DNA of 64,000 nucleotides from Phlebotomus papatasi (GCF_024763615.1 NC_077223.1:55428627-55492626), one strand, 5' to 3'. Shown: positions 1 to 12,835, numbered from the stretch's first letter. A program made the numbers and translations. The notes: a model not told the origin generated them from the sequence alone.

Positions 1-2019
1 TAATCAAGGGGAAGATATTAGGGTTGGAAGTGGTGTACGATTGAAAATGAAGTGCTTGGAAGTCTTTGGAAGTGGAAGTGTCCGAATATAAAGTCTTTTC
101 TGCCTAATTTCTAATTTTTTTCAGGCTACGATACTTTTAGTTGGGATTTCCAATTCAAACGGCAGTGTAATTTAAAAAGATCTTTTTTTGATATTTTACA
201 GTTCGGTTATGAGCAAATATGCTCAAATTTATTACAGCTTAATTTGTGTTGTAATATTTCCGAGGAAATCAGCTGAATAGTAATTTTCTTTAATTTTTTG
301 CAGGAATTTCAAATTCATGTAGTTGCTCACAAATGATGACATAGCTATTGCAATTGACTTTGCATCAATTTGATATAAGTTTTTTAATAATTTATCGTAA
401 ATATGCAGGGGCATGACGTTTCCTATGTTTCCCATATGTTTCTAGCGTGCCGAGAAAACTTTGGAGTTTATTAGGTGTTTTCTTTGATTGTAGAATGAAT
501 TAGAAAAAATGCGAATACAAAATGAAAGGCAACTTAATACTGAATAGGCAACCGAAAACCCCAAATTGCCAACCTACGTAGTTTCGGAGATATCTCGAGA
601 AATGTGTACGAAAACAGGAAAAAATGTATACTAAAACTGGTCGCATTTTTCAGAGCTAATGTAATTAAGGGGTATCCCATAGGACACCTCCACCAATTTT
701 TTTTGTTTACGTTTTTGCATATACTCGTAAGGTTTTAGTGCATTACGTCTCTTCAAAAGTATTCTTCAAAAAGGTCGATTTGTGCTTTTGAGGACTTTTA
801 CAAAATGAGAAATGAAAAGGAACATTGTAATATTTAATGTTATGTTAGTCATTAAAAAATGTGCCTGCAGAAAAAGCGATCGCAGCGCTTCCAATCTATT
901 TATTGATCTTTGGATCTAACTATTTAGATCCAAAGACAATGATGTTAGTGTAATTTGGAAGAGATCTAAGTGATGGACTTCCGTAAAAAAAACATTTTGG
1001 AGGTTTATTTAGATCGTGTCCTTGCTCTAAAGATGATTAAAAGTGGATTTGAAAACTTTGAAATACTGCTTTATTCTTCGAAATATTAATTCGATTGTGA
1101 ATTCGATTGTAATTGTGAGTTTCCTAGTGGAAAAAATTTTTCGATAGCAATTGAAGAGATTATATTAAAATGTTAGAAAAAATGATTCGATCGTATTTCG
1201 CTATTTTTAGAAAAGCTTGGATGTGTTTAAAAACTCGCTACATAGGTACCACATTTTTTACTGAAAGAAATAAGAGGAACTGTATAAATGTGGCCATATT
1301 TCTCCTGTTGTTGCGATAAAGATTCTTTTCTGAATCTGGATTAATTGATGACAGATGATGAGAAATTTCTCTAATACAACAATAACGGAAAATGTCCCTT
1401 AAAAATAGCCAAGATTGTTGCAAAATGTTTTAATTTTAAAGGATTTTGAAGCCAAGGAGAGAATCAAGTTTAATAAAAAGCGAAGACACTTGTAAAGTGC
1501 TGAATTAGTTGTTGTACTCGTACTTTTGGTCTCTTACAGACTTTTCAACACAGTTTCAATAGTTACAAACAACAATACATTTTTTTTAAAGCTCTCTTTT
1601 CTAAAACTAGCTTCACTGGTTTTTTATGAAAATCCAAAATATGTTGATACCCCTTCGTAAAATACAGATAATATTAAATTATTGAAAGTATGCAAGAATA
1701 TCTGTCGTTGGAAATTCCAAATATAAGGAAAATGTTAAAAATATGCGTAATAATAAATTTCTTGAGATATTTTTAAGGTTTTCTTAATTACATTTCTCAT
1801 CAGATTACATAAATTATTAATTACTAAGTGTAAGAAGTGAGTGAAGTGCAGGAAGTGCTGGAAGTATTTCAGCATTTTCGAGAGTGTTGCGAAGTTTTGG
1901 AAGTGCGAATAGCTATTCCATATAAATAGTGGAAGTGCCTGGTGTACACATTTTCACCCTAATATCTCCCCCTTGGTTGTAATTTTTTTTACAACAAAAA
2001 TCTGTAAAGCATCTCTTAC
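1..2019. repeat. Element with inverted termini filling the foi intron at the left edge
   Basis: CAAGGGGAAGATATTAGGGT near position 5 is the inverted match of the sequence ending near 1976. GGAAGTG is repeated just inside both ends (26-80 and 1834-1940). This suggests a ~1.97-kb foldback element ending about 45 bp from foi exon 4. Positions 415-662 match 34640-34890 in inverse orientation. No exon was seen. Confidence 0.6.
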
Positions 2020-2288
2020 CATGTCCACAAGAGCAATGTACAGGAACATTCCAGCTGCCACAGCAAAGATCCACGCAGACGCCTCAGGAGTATCACCAAC
2101 GAGAACACCAAGAACCATTCCCAGGAAGCTCAATACCGACGAAAGTAAATTGTAATAGACAGCCTGGCGTGCAGACATTCCTGCTTTTAGCAACACCGCA
2201 AAATCACCCAATTCATGTGGAAGTTCATGGCAGAAGACAGCAATCGCTGTCGAAAATCCACCTGCAATATTATTGGAGAAAGCAGCAC
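2020..2288 (-). CDS. foi: foi exon 4 (TM5-TM7, HELPHELGD)
   Basis: Phase 1 in. GAAFSNNIAGGFSTAIAVF leads into HELPHELGDFAVLL, the family signature. It ends at ALVDM, followed by donor GTAAGA; reading on through the donor gives only a short non-homologous tail. The next exon is outside the window. Confidence 0.92.
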
Positions 2289-5200
2289 CTGAAATTTTAC
2301 AAAAGAACTTCATCATTATTGCGTCCAAGATATCTTATATAAAAATTACTACAATTTTTTTATTTCTCTGTTCTATTAAGCAAATTAATTAATCTATTAA
2401 AGCAAATTAATTCAGAAGAAACCTTACACTCGTTTGAATTTTAACAATCATTTGGAGTGAGTTGTGAGATAGACTAGATGATACTGAGCAGAATTAGCCA
2501 CGTATAGTATTAGTTAGTGATATCTTGAGCTGGCCAAAATATGTATTTGCATGTTTTAATTAAGCGTTCTCAGGCCCTATTTGACCCTTTATCTTCACGA
2601 AATAGGCTCTTGTGGTTCTAATAAACCCTATTTAAAAATATTTTGACATATTTCATGTTTATTTGCATAATTGCATTTTTGCATATTTTTCTGCATATTT
2701 CCGAATTTTGTTTAAAAAAAAAATTCTTTTAAAATGAAAACCAATATAATTTCTATAGCTGCAAAAAAATATTTAAAGTTTGGAATCCAGTTATATAAAA
2801 ATATTCCTTTACACTACTTGATCACATCACCCACATTGACCAATTCGAAGCAAACACTCTTGGTCGAAAATCGTTTTTTTTTTCTTATTTAAATATTTCT
2901 TAAGAATATATTAGTTCATCTGCAAAATGCATATGTAAAACTAATGTTTTACGCACTTTATTTCTAAAGCGTAATTTCTGTATCTGTAGAATTGATATTC
3001 AACAACTGAAAATTAAACTTCTTTAGGGGAAAGTGGTCTGTCTTTGAATGCGGCAGTCTTTGAATATTTCAATTTTTCTCTTATTTTCCAAAACAAAAAC
3101 CCTATACTCTAAACTATAATCAATACAAAATACAACTAACTATTTTCTATGAACTTTGATTAATAAAATAGAATTTTTGGTTTGAGAAATAAGGGAGAAA
3201 AATAAATGACCAAAGGCTGCCGCATTCAAAGGCAGACCACTTTCCCCTATTGTTTTAATCATTTCTGCTCGAACCCCACAGAGAGGACAGTATCATTTAC
3301 CCCTCCAATTACTTAAAAAGCTGCTAAAGGAGTTAGAAAAGCGTACTAGTGTTGCTTAATATTTGATCTTACTAGATAGAACTCATCGCTAATTTTACTA
3401 AAGATTTTTTAATTACCATTTTTTTTAAACATATTATCTACATAATAATTTCAGATGTTTTTTTTTTTAATTTGACGTCGAAAAAATTGATAGAAGGAAT
3501 GAATTGAAGTTTATGTATAAGGATGAAATGATGTTCAATTGCGTTTTCTGTATATCATATTCTAAAAGAACAAGAAATCCTTAGATCGGTTTTTCGGAAA
3601 GCGCTTAAAAACACGCACAAGTCAATCATAAAACGGTTTAAATTGACCTTGAAAATACGCACAGCTCAATCATAAAACGGTTAAGAATATGCTTAAAAAC
3701 ACGTACAGTACATACGTTAAACAGTTCAGATTGTGCTTAAAACCACGCACAGCACAAACGTAAAACGGTCCATGTTAATATGCTTAAAATCACGCACAGT
3801 TCAATCATTAAACGGTTAATACGCTTAAAATCACGCACAGCTAAATCATAAAACGATCAATTCGCTTAAAATCACGCTTACGCTATTTTAAGCGTAATTT
3901 TAACCGTTTTATTATTGAGCTGTGCGTGATTTTAAGCGTATTAACCTTTTAATGACTGAACTTTGCGCAATTTTAAGCGTAATCTGAACCGTTCTATGTT
4001 TAGGCTGTTCGGGTTTTTAAGCGCAATCTAAACCGTTTTGTGATTGGTCTGTGCGTGTTATTTTACACACAACTAAGGTCGTTCATGCTGAGGCAGTTGG
4101 GATCTCAACTGTGAGTTCTGGTCCCGCCCGAACTTTCACTCTGATAAAACGTAGTATTTTTTTTTAAATAAAATGCACTGCCTGTGCCCAAAAAACTTCA
4201 GGATCACGGAAGAAGCATTCACCACGGGAAAGGCGCTCCTGGGCGATATACGATCATCAGGTTCTTCCATTACGAGAACATTGTAATGATTACATTGTAA
4301 TACAAAATAAAATGTCTCGACACGATTAATAAAAGACTTTTATGGAATGTGGCTATTCTACATCGAAGGAAATATGGGAAGGGGGCAAAGTGGTCCATCT
4401 TTCCCCGAATGATTATTAGTTTTTGAAATTTTTGATAAATTGTATATTAGCTCGAAATTTTTAATATATTTTATATTAGCAAATATTTGGTTATCTGATT
4501 TTAGATTAATATACCGTAATATATCCAATTTTAAACAATCAATCAGAAAAAAACAGTGAGCCAATTTCGTAATTTTTTAATCAAAAATATCTTAGCTCAG
4601 GAATTAATAAAGCCCTACAAAAACTATTATAGATTTGAGAACATTCCTATAGTTTATAATTATTCACAAGAATCAGATTTTTATATTCCAAAAAACTTGT
4701 TTTTTTTTTCAGAGTATCAAATATTTTCCATTAAGTACTCAATTCCAAAAGATGTGAAAAAGTTATCAGCTCGAAATAAATATATTTTATTTCTATTGAA
4801 ATAGAATAGAAAAAATATACTGTTTTTAGTCTTTGTGACCCACGTAGCCTAACCTATTCAATGTATCAATTACCTATATCTACGTATCAATGTATATTAA
4901 TATCTAATAAAATGCAAGTAATAAGACGTGATTTTCTGTAATATGCATTCCTTCTACCCGTTCTATACCCTATTTTAGCCTACTCAATCTCACCTATTGC
5001 CATTCCATCTGTAAAATTGTGTAATCCATCGCCCATAACAACCATCCAGGCAACAGCAGAGAGAGAGCTCGGTGGCGAGTGCACGTGCCCGTGTGTATGG
5101 GAATGACCGTGATGCTGGGATTCATGCTCTCTGAGGATCACTGTATAGCTGTGTTCATGTCGTGGTTCACTTTTGACCACGGTGTCATCGACAGACTGTG

Positions 5201-8200
5201 AAATTTCTTCAGACACATCAGCCTTCTCAGAATTTGGTTCCTTGTGATTCTCACTCAATGCCGATGAAATGGAATAGTTTTGCATGAGAGCCTCCTGGTG
5301 CTGCTGTTCTGGTTGGTGCCGTCCGAATGGCAAAATGGAATTGTGTTTTCGACTATGTGCCACCTTTTGACTACTAGGTGATCCAGGCTTTTCATAATTA
5401 TTATGATGATGATGATGGTCATCCTTGGTTTCCATTGCAATTTCATCGTAACAATAGGGATAGGAGCTGTACTTATGTTTGCACAATTTTTCACCTGTGG
5501 CATTATTGAGAGATGCTGATTCAGGATCACGCATCACTCGCACACGGGACGGTGGTTTTTCCTTCTTTTGCCTTTGCTTTCGCCATTCAGCAATCATAGT
5601 TAGACCACGCTCAGTGGCAAAAAAGAATACAATACCTAACACGGCCACTAATCCTTTCAGCGTCATACTTGTGTGATCATCCTCAGAGTCAGCATGATGC
5701 TGCTGATGTGAAATGCTGATCATTGCGTGAGGCAATAGGTGAAGTAGAGCATCGCCACACAGTGTTCCTACGGCCAAAGCCACAAGAAACTGCAATATAT
5801 GATGATAGTACTTCTTTTCCATGCACGGAATCACAGCAACACCCAATAGTCCACACAAGCTTACTCCTAATATTGATAGTGACGCATATATCCATACTGA
5901 AAATTAAAATAGGTACGAGACATTTATTAAATATCTGAAATTATATCTTACAAAGCAATAATTTAAATTATATACAATAATTATTACCAGGGGCGTAGGA
6001 ACGAAATTTGCTCACGGGGGGGGGGGCAAGAATTTTTTTTTCAAATTTTTGAAAATAAACTTATCCTTAATGGCCCCTACACACTAGAGATAAATATTTA
6101 TGTCCATATTAACCCATTCCTTACCATGGTATTATACATCATACGCAAATTGAGTGATTTTAGATGATTTATTCCAGGGCAATTGATATTCGAATTTCTG
6201 TCGGAAATGGATTTTTAGTTACTTTAGCCCTTCAATTACTTGGAAAAAATAGCCTGACAGAGATGGGAATACATTCTGTTGTTCTTTTCTCGCTTCGCGT
6301 GAAGTCATACAAAATTTTTCATAAAATGGCGGACGGAAAATTCGACATCCCGTCGAATTTGTTAAAATTGGCCTTCATCCTTTTTTCTAATTTGAATTTT
6401 GGTTGCCAATGTGTTTTCTTGGATAGTTACTCTATCGAAAGCAATAGAGTTTGTAATGAATTAATGCACAGAATTTAAATTCAGTGACCGTTAAGACGTG
6501 TGTTTGACAGAGGCTCCCCGCGCCCCCATAATAGATAAAATTTTTTTCTTTTCAAAAAAATCATCTATTAATCAGTAGGAAACTAATCCCAAAATATGAA
6601 CATTCTATCTCAAGTATTTCTGGTACATTGACTGAATGGGTTAAATAGTTTTTCCTACACAAGCGTAGGGAATTTTGCTCCAATATGAACATAAATTTCT
6701 CTAATGTGTAGAGGCCATAAGGGGGAGTGTAAATTAAAAGATCAAAAGTGGTCAATATTTTTTTATTGTTTAAATCGATAGATAAATTATCTTAGAATAT
6801 ACCATATATATTTCAGAAGCTTATTCGAAGTACATTCGAAGTAACAGAGCCGAAAGCAAATGAGCGCCGATCAGACTAGCATGCGCTCGAGCGCAAATCC
6901 CAAAATTTAAGGCCTGTTTTCTTCACATCTCATTTTTAAATTTTTGTCGAATTTGCGGAAAAGATTAAGAAAAAACTTATAGACCAAATGAAATGAATAC
7001 AGGCTTATTCTCTTCAGCATTAAATTCTCTTGTAGTAGAACTAAAAGAATTGATGAAAACTTATTCATCATTTTTTTAGAACATGTGAAAGTCAAAATTT
7101 TGTACCAAAAACATGTCTTTTTTAAAAAACTTTGAAAATCAATTTCGATTTAACGATTTACTTCGGGTTTTCTTAGTTTAACTATGAAATACACTAATGG
7201 AAATTGATTTTTTTCTCAGATAAAAATTACGAACTACATATTTTCCTGAAATAAGGAAGTAGTGCGACAAAACACACAAGAAAAATTCAAGAATCTTGAC
7301 CGTTTCCTTCTCCTCCAAAGAAAAAATCCGAAAAACAGCTAAGTTTTTGGACTTCTAATTGACACTCCCCCCTTAATTCACAATGCATTAGGGGGGAGTA
7401 TAAATTAGGAGACCAAAAATTAACAGTTTTCTTTTTCTGGTTTTACGCGATTTTTCATACGAGAAGGACACGATCAAGTCTTTATTTCTTTAGAAAATAT
7501 AAGAAAAAATATTACAAAATGGCTGTCTAAAGTACTTCACTAGAGCGTTTTGTTGCAGCACTCACTAATTAACGTGAAATGTGTATCTGATAATCCTAAT
7601 ATAAAGAGAAATTAAAATAATTTTCGATTTGCATAAGTTTGTTTCATATTTAAACCAAGAAAAACCAGAAAAACTGCTCAAGCGCATGCAAATTTACTTG
7701 ACAGTCTTTGGCTTTCGTCTCGTATTTTCGAAAATACAATCATTTTTATTAGACATAAGTTTTCAAAAATCGTTTTTTTTTAAAAACAACGAAAACAAGA
7801 GGTTTCATAAATGTTTAAGGATTGATCCTGCTTTCAAATTGCAAAAATGTGTTTTTCTTGATTTTTTATTGTATACTACTCAAAGTTAAAAACTATTTGT
7901 GAATCTTGTATAGAGTTTTGATTTACTTTTAAAATATATATATTAAATTTTTTTAAGAGTAAATAGATGCAGAAATTATGATATTTGATTGTTGCGATGA
8001 TGAAGAAAAATACTTGACAGATCAAGTTGCTCCGAAAAAATTAAATATTATCAAAATTTTTACTAGATATCAACTAAAATATTAAATAAAAATAACCATT
8101 TGCATAACTTTTTAATTAATTACAAAAAAATCAATTGTCATTCAAAAATTTTGTCGTGAAATAGTAAAACAATACGCTTTTTTACTTTACCGTTTAATAA

Positions 8201-11200
8201 ATATTTGTTTGAATGGTTTTGAATGAAAATCGATCAGCCAAGAAATTGTTTCTTAAGGAATCTACACTATGGCAGTAATTTATATCAAAAATTGTTTTAT
8301 TTTAAGAAATTAGCGGTATTTCCTCCAGGAAGAAATGTACAAAAAATCTGTTAATAGAACAGTTTTCGACGAAAATTGCTCCTTATGAACTCTAAACATT
8401 TTTTTTTCCTTAAAAAAATGCGTTTTTGAAGGAAAGTGCTTGCAGTGCTGTAGATAGAAACGTAAAAAATCTGTCAAAAATGCGATTTTTGACGAAAATT
8501 GCTCCCAATAATGTGTAGATGCCTTTACATTTAAAAAGAGAAGTCTTTAACCACAAAGGCAAATTTGAAAAAGTTTTGTTTTGGATATATTTTACAATAT
8601 TTTGCAATGTACCCCTGCCCCTCCCCGTTGTTACGCCCCTGATTATTACTATTTATAGTGTTTTACTGTTAATTTTAAATATTTGTGTATGTTTTAAGTT
8701 TAATTATTTAAATAGACACAAGAATATTACATTACTTCGTTCGTTTTCTATGACGAAATGACGAACCTTATAATTATAAAATAATAAAATTTTTTAGGTG
8801 AGAGTATAAGATATTTCGCAAAAATGTTATCTAAAAAATTTTGCGTATGCAGTAATTTTTAAGCCCTTCTTAGGGGCAAAAAAAAGTATTCAGTGTAATA
8901 AATTAGTATTACTATTATTATTGTGTATTATTTGCAAATTCTCAGACCTACTTTTTGTTCTGGAATTAATGAAAAAAATGATATTACAAGAGATTTTACA
9001 AAATCTCTTCTAAAATATGAAATTTTAATTTCATTAGTTAATAGCTTTTCATACGATTTTTCCTTGAATAAACTATTTATAATAATAATAATAATAATAA
9101 TTTATTGCCAATAGAGATTTTACTTTCGAATTTATTTGTTGTTAAACCTAATTTCTTATATTTTAACTTGTAATTTCTAATTCTAACTGCTAAATTCTAA
9201 TTCAAACTTCTAATCCCAAGTTCTAATTTCTTTAAAGAATTAGAAAATTATAGTTAGAATCAGAAATTAGAAGTTAGAATTAGAAAGTAGAGATTAGAAT
9301 TAGAAGTTGGAATTAGACATAGAAATTAGTACTTGAGATTGATTAAGAGTTAGAATTAGAAATCAGGAGTTAGAATTAGAAATTAGAAATTCGAATTAGA
9401 TATTAAAATTGAAATTAGAAGTTGGATTTAGAATTGGAAATTAAAATTTAAGATTAGATTCCTATGGCGCTGGCACACTTTTCAATTGCATAAAATTCAA
9501 TCGATTGAAATTTCACCTCTTACGGCGTTATCACACTTGCACATTAAAATTTTAATGTGATTCACATTAATTGTCGCTTGTGAGCGTCCAAATATGTTAT
9601 TTGTGTCTTTGAGTCACTTAATATTTGGGGTTTTTCTATTTATTGATAAAGAAGTGGACTTGGCCTGCAAAAATAAGTTTAAATTTACCTAAAGCATAAA
9701 TATTTTTCACATTAAAAAATTAAAGAGAAAATCGTATTAATTTTTCACATTAGTGCTATAAATCAATTTATATCAAATTTTACGGGCCAAGTCTACCTTT
9801 TTATCAACAAATAGATCAAATTTTGAATATAAAATGATTCAAATACACAAATTTCACATTTGGACTCTCACCAGCGACAATTAATGTGAATCATATTAAA
9901 ATTTTAATGTGCAAGTGTGATAACACAGTTACTCTTTCAAACTAAAATATGATTTTATGTGAAAAGATTTTGTCACAAGGTGTTTTTTATCATAGATTTG
10001 ATGAATAATTTACCATGGCATAATACAACCTACGAAAGAGCTTTTCCACCATTTTGCTCTGGAGGTTGGACACCAACGCTAAGACGGCGGTGGACGCAAA
10101 GGCACAAACATCTAACAAAATTCCTATTGTAACGCGCTATTAAGACATTGTTGATGAAAAAAATTATCTATGTTTATCTCTTTCTGTCAAATAAAAATTG
10201 AAATTTCAATTTCATTTTCAAATTTCATTTGTGGGAAAGAGATAAACATATCTTATTTTAGTTTGAAAGAGAAGTGAAATTTCCAACGATTAAATTTTAC
10301 TCATTTGAAAAAGTGTGCCAGCGTCATTACACTTTTAAATTGAAATTAGATACATAGTTCTTCCTTTCCATCAAATGCAATTTGAAATTTCAATTTCAGT
10401 TTGGATTTGAATTTGACAGAAAGAGACAACTAGGGTAAGTGTGCAAAATTCCGGCCAGCTTGCAATTCCGGCCACTTTTTTTGTTCCTCGAATTTCCATG
10501 AAATTTTAGTTTTTACATACTCCAGAGATTATACAATGCAAAAGAATAACAAAAAATGTAGTTTCGACAAACGAGATGACGTGAAAAAGACATTGGAAGA
10601 ATTCCCGAAGGGCAAGGAACTATGAGAATGAAGGTGGCCGAAATAGGGCACCAAATCTATGCGTACATTTTTATTCATTTTAAAATGTATTAAGAACGAT
10701 TTTAAAGTAAATAAAGACGATAAACTGTCTACAAGGTTTTAAGCAACACTCCTTAAGTGTTGAAAAAAAATCAATTTCTATTAAATATATTACATTTCAA
10801 ACATGAGACTTTGGCGCTTGCATGCAACTATGCCGAAATTTGGCACACTTACCCTATATCTAATTTCAATTTGAAAAAGTGAGAGGTGAAATTTTAATCG
10901 ATTGGATTTTTCTAAATTGAAAAGGTGTGCCAGAGCCGTTAGTAAGAACATTTTTTTATTGCTCTTCGGAGTCAAAGAGCAAAATATATCACATATTTAA
11001 TACCTGATAAGAAGGCAAAGTATTTGATTTCTGTGACTACAAGTACCACAACTGTACGAAACTGCACGTAATTTACTGTATACACAGCAAAAATACTCTA
11101 TAAAACAAGATAAATCAAGGTTTCAAATTGAACTAAATTGTAATATGAGACTCATATCAAGAAGAACCCCGATTGAAGGGACCAAAAAATTTTAAAAATT

Positions 11201-12186
11201 TATTTCATGTTGAATAATCTTAATTGCTTAATGAATTTATGTTAAAAATTTTCACACGTTCTTCAGTTTCTTTTTTTTGCAATTTTATGCTCTTGTTTAA
11301 TCAATACTTTCAGACGTAAGAAAATCACTATGGTAAATAGATTGCGGATTCCAAAAATATCACCAAGGAATTTTATTCTTTGTTCTCACTAGTTCTAACA
11401 AGAACATTGCATGTGAGCTATATTGGTCAAGGTCACAACAAGAAATTAAAGATTGCCTTAAAACATGATACTTACCTAAAGTTGTATCTTCATTGACGGC
11501 CATTAAATTATCAGCTTGTGTAAAGTGATGATGATCATTGGATAGTTGATCTATCGTTACACAGCCTAAGCTTTCTATAGAAGTAGGCTTAGCTACAAGT
11601 TGATATAAGAGAATGGGACAGACCGTTTTAAAATCAAATTCAGTCATTTGAATAGTGTGTCTCTTCAGAGATTCATCACTGGACTTTGATGGTTTATCAC
11701 GGGAAACCCTTTCTATGAGGTCTCCACTTGAAATACACTGAAATAATGATGAAAAGTACAAGTTAACTACTGAAAAAAAATTAAAAGTAGCAAGTATTAA
11801 TTTACGGTTTCATTTGTAGATGCCGCATTTGCTTCAGTTGTAGGATTCCTTTCTTGCAGATATTTTACAAGACCCAATTGTTCCAGCATATTCTCAAAGC
11901 CAGCCAGAGTCATGGTCATATCTGCTTCGTTGCCATATTTTTTGAAAAGCTGTTTGACAAAATACCTTCCCGGATCATGTTCAATCTCTTCAATTCGTCG
12001 AATTGCCGTATGCCTTTTTACTCTAGCATCTAATTCGTGTCCATGAGAAGATGGTGATTCTCGCGACATGGAAGAGATGTCTTGGCGTATAGGATGAACA
12101 ATTTGGCCAACAACATGTTCTTTGCATGGTAAGTGATCAGCACATATTAAACAAACAACGCAAACAGCCATTAACTGCCTCGACAT
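2020..12186 (-). CDS. foi: LIV-1 family ZIP zinc transporter, fear-of-intimacy/ZIP6-ZIP10 type, C-terminus off the window
   Basis: This gene encodes a ZIP transporter that moves zinc into the cytosol across the plasma or secretory membrane; Drosophila foi acts in gonad and trachea morphogenesis (family knowledge). Four exons join in frame: 12186-11806, 11737-11476, 5896-4994 and 2288-2020, giving 605 codons. Residues 1-20 look like a signal peptide. CPILLYQL near residue 167 is the LIV-1 CPxLL-type motif. Transmembrane segments follow in exon 3, with a long His-rich loop (five consecutive His, then HHGHSHTHGHVH). HNFTDG lies near 506 and HELPHELGD, the metal-site motif, near 536. The start is the ATG at 12186; an in-frame GTG three codons upstream is not needed. 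The last exon ends at ALVDM with donor GTAAGA, so the final transmembrane helix must be encoded left of position 1. I found no continuation between 1 and 2019. Drosophila foi is about 700 aa. Confidence 0.93.
3027..3247. mobile_element. 221-bp TA-flanked MITE, GGGGAAAGTGG termini
   Basis: Inverted ends GGGGAAAGTGGTCTG lie between TA dinucleotides (3025-3026 and 3248-3249). A related segment, apparently once inserted, lies within the TTAA elements near 25123 and 47994. No coding content. Confidence 0.8.
3598..4058. repeat. Mirrored tandem array of ~50-bp units (giant palindrome)
   Basis: Degenerate units of the form GCTTAAAATCACGCACAGC followed by TCAATCATAAAACGGTT repeat about five times left of 3882. 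They then continue in reverse complement to about 4058. It lies in a foi intron. Confidence 0.85.
4994..5896 (-). CDS. foi: foi exon 3 (TM1-TM4 and His-rich loop)
   Basis: A 903-nt exon, phase 1 in and out. Hydrophobic segments around SLSILGVSLCGLLGV, FLVALAVGTLCGDALLHLLP and GLVAVLGIVFFF are followed by a ~180-residue hydrophilic loop with His clusters. The exon closes with AWMVVMGDGLHNFTDGMAIG; HNFTDG contributes metal ligands in ZIPs. Donor GTGAGA. Confidence 0.93.
5988..8641 (+). mobile_element. hAT-like element A, 8-bp target duplication ATTATTAC
   Basis: Termini CAGGGGCGTAGGAACG and the inverted CAGGGGCGTAACAACG are flanked by ATTATTAC on both sides (5980-5987 and 8642-8649). Eight-bp duplications are diagnostic of hAT. 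The element is 2654 bp with no transposase frame. It carries a nested TTAA element at 6113-6640 and a run of 12 G near 6008. A relative lies inverted at 36431-39945. Confidence 0.88.
6113..6640. mobile_element. 528-bp piggyBac-like element in TTAA, nested in hAT copy A
   Basis: TTAA-CCCATTC at the left and GAATGGG-TTAA at the right. The matching point in hAT copy B (near 39828) reads CTTTAATATGGAC without the insert, so the single TTAA target is proven by an empty site. CCC...GGG ends are piggyBac-typical. Confidence 0.82.
9150..9455. repeat. Degenerate TTCTAATT / AATTAGAA mirrored array
   Basis: The left third reads TTCTAATTNNNA units, and the rest reads the complement AATTAGAARTTAG. The two strands fold on each other around 9230. 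Confidence 0.75.
9464..10939. mobile_element. Composite inverted-repeat element, ends GGCNCTGGCACAC
   Basis: The outer ends ATGGCGCTGGCACACTTTTC and, inverted, AACGGCTCTGGCACACCTTT bracket an inner inverted-repeat element (about 9523-9928, ends GGCGTTATCACACTTGCAC / inverse) and one GGGTAAGTGTG element (10433-10854). Related GGCTCCGGCACACC ends occur at 20682-20946. Confidence 0.7.
10433..10854. mobile_element. GGGTAAGTGTG MITE copy 1
   Basis: TA-flanked, 422 bp, ends GGGTAAGTGTGC / inverse, with CCGGCC subterminal motifs. Other copies are at 18212-18638, 33823-34236 and 56646-57071. No transposase. Confidence 0.85.
11476..11737 (-). CDS. foi: foi exon 2 (LIV-1 CPxLL motif)
   Basis: It starts CISSGDLIERVSR after a TTTCAG acceptor and ends with a phase-1 G before donor GTAAGT. 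It holds TVCPILLYQL, typical of the region preceding the first transmembrane helix in LIV-1 ZIPs. A 5.6-kb intron filled with a hAT-like element follows. Confidence 0.9.
11806..12186 (-). CDS. foi: foi exon 1 (signal peptide and ectodomain start)
   Basis: Codons 1-127. It starts MSRQLMAVCVVCLICADHLP, a hydrophobic leader, and ends in phase 0 at NET before donor GTAAAT (11805-11804). The 68-bp intron to exon 2 has a polypyrimidine tract and a TTTCAG acceptor. Confidence 0.88.
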
Positions 12187-12835
12187 GATTCCCACACCTC
12201 GCAGTACTTTCTTTCCTTACTCTTTTTTTTATGCTGGATATCTGTCACTTTTTCAATATTATATCTAATACACCAATCTGCTTTGCTATATGATTACTGC
12301 AATACTATTTGCCCAATTTATGGACAAATATTCAGATGCCTATGGCTCCAGCGAATAACAATTAGTGTTCTCAAAAAAAAATCCTCCTCACACTTCCTCG
12401 CTACTTTCTGCACTAATTGCATTTGTTATATCTCACGATTTATACCGCAAAAGAAGAAGATAACTTTATTCTGAAAAAAAAATTAATACAATTTTTTTTT
12501 ATTAAATTATTTTAAATTGCTTTGAAAATCTTTTTGAATTTGAATCCTAATTTTTCTCACAAGTAGGTATTTACACTTAAATTAAAGTAAAAAATTGAAC
12601 AGAACGCAGTAAAATAAATGTATCCTTTAAATTTAATATAAGTTTTATCACACACCTTCCTTAAGGAGACTTGAATTTAACTGTTTATTTTACTGTGACT
12701 TTTAATTTTATATATTTTATTTCCAAACTTTCATAACCACAAAGTCGTTATTTTCATCTGAAAAGATATGACACATGAATTTTGAGAATCTAAAAAAAAA
12801 ATTCTAGATGGAGAAAATAGTCTACTGAAAAGTTA
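12187..12835. other. foi upstream region and left 197-bp direct repeat
   Basis: 12187-12638 is AT-rich and presumably contains the foi 5' UTR and promoter; no clear TATA/initiator pair was seen. 12639-12835 is the left copy of a direct repeat matched at 15541-15735. Confidence 0.5.

Larger units (their letters stand above)
2289..4993. other. foi intron 3-4
   Basis: Holds the small TA-flanked element at 3027-3247 and the mirrored tandem array at 3598-4058. The rest is AT-rich, with nothing coding that I can support. Confidence 0.7.
5897..11475. other. foi intron 2-3
   Basis: Contents: hAT A, an (AAT)n run at 9078-9103, the mirrored AATTAGAA array at 9150-9455, a composite inverted-repeat block at 9464-10939, then ~500 bp of plain AT-rich sequence. 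Confidence 0.7.

Noticed and set aside
3598..4058. CRISPR-like repeated array
   Set aside because: Units are degenerate, no uniform spacers, mirrored orientation, eukaryotic intron.
6008..6018. Poly-G run as a regulatory signal
   Set aside because: Internal to hAT copy A, copy B has a C-run of different length; simple slippage.
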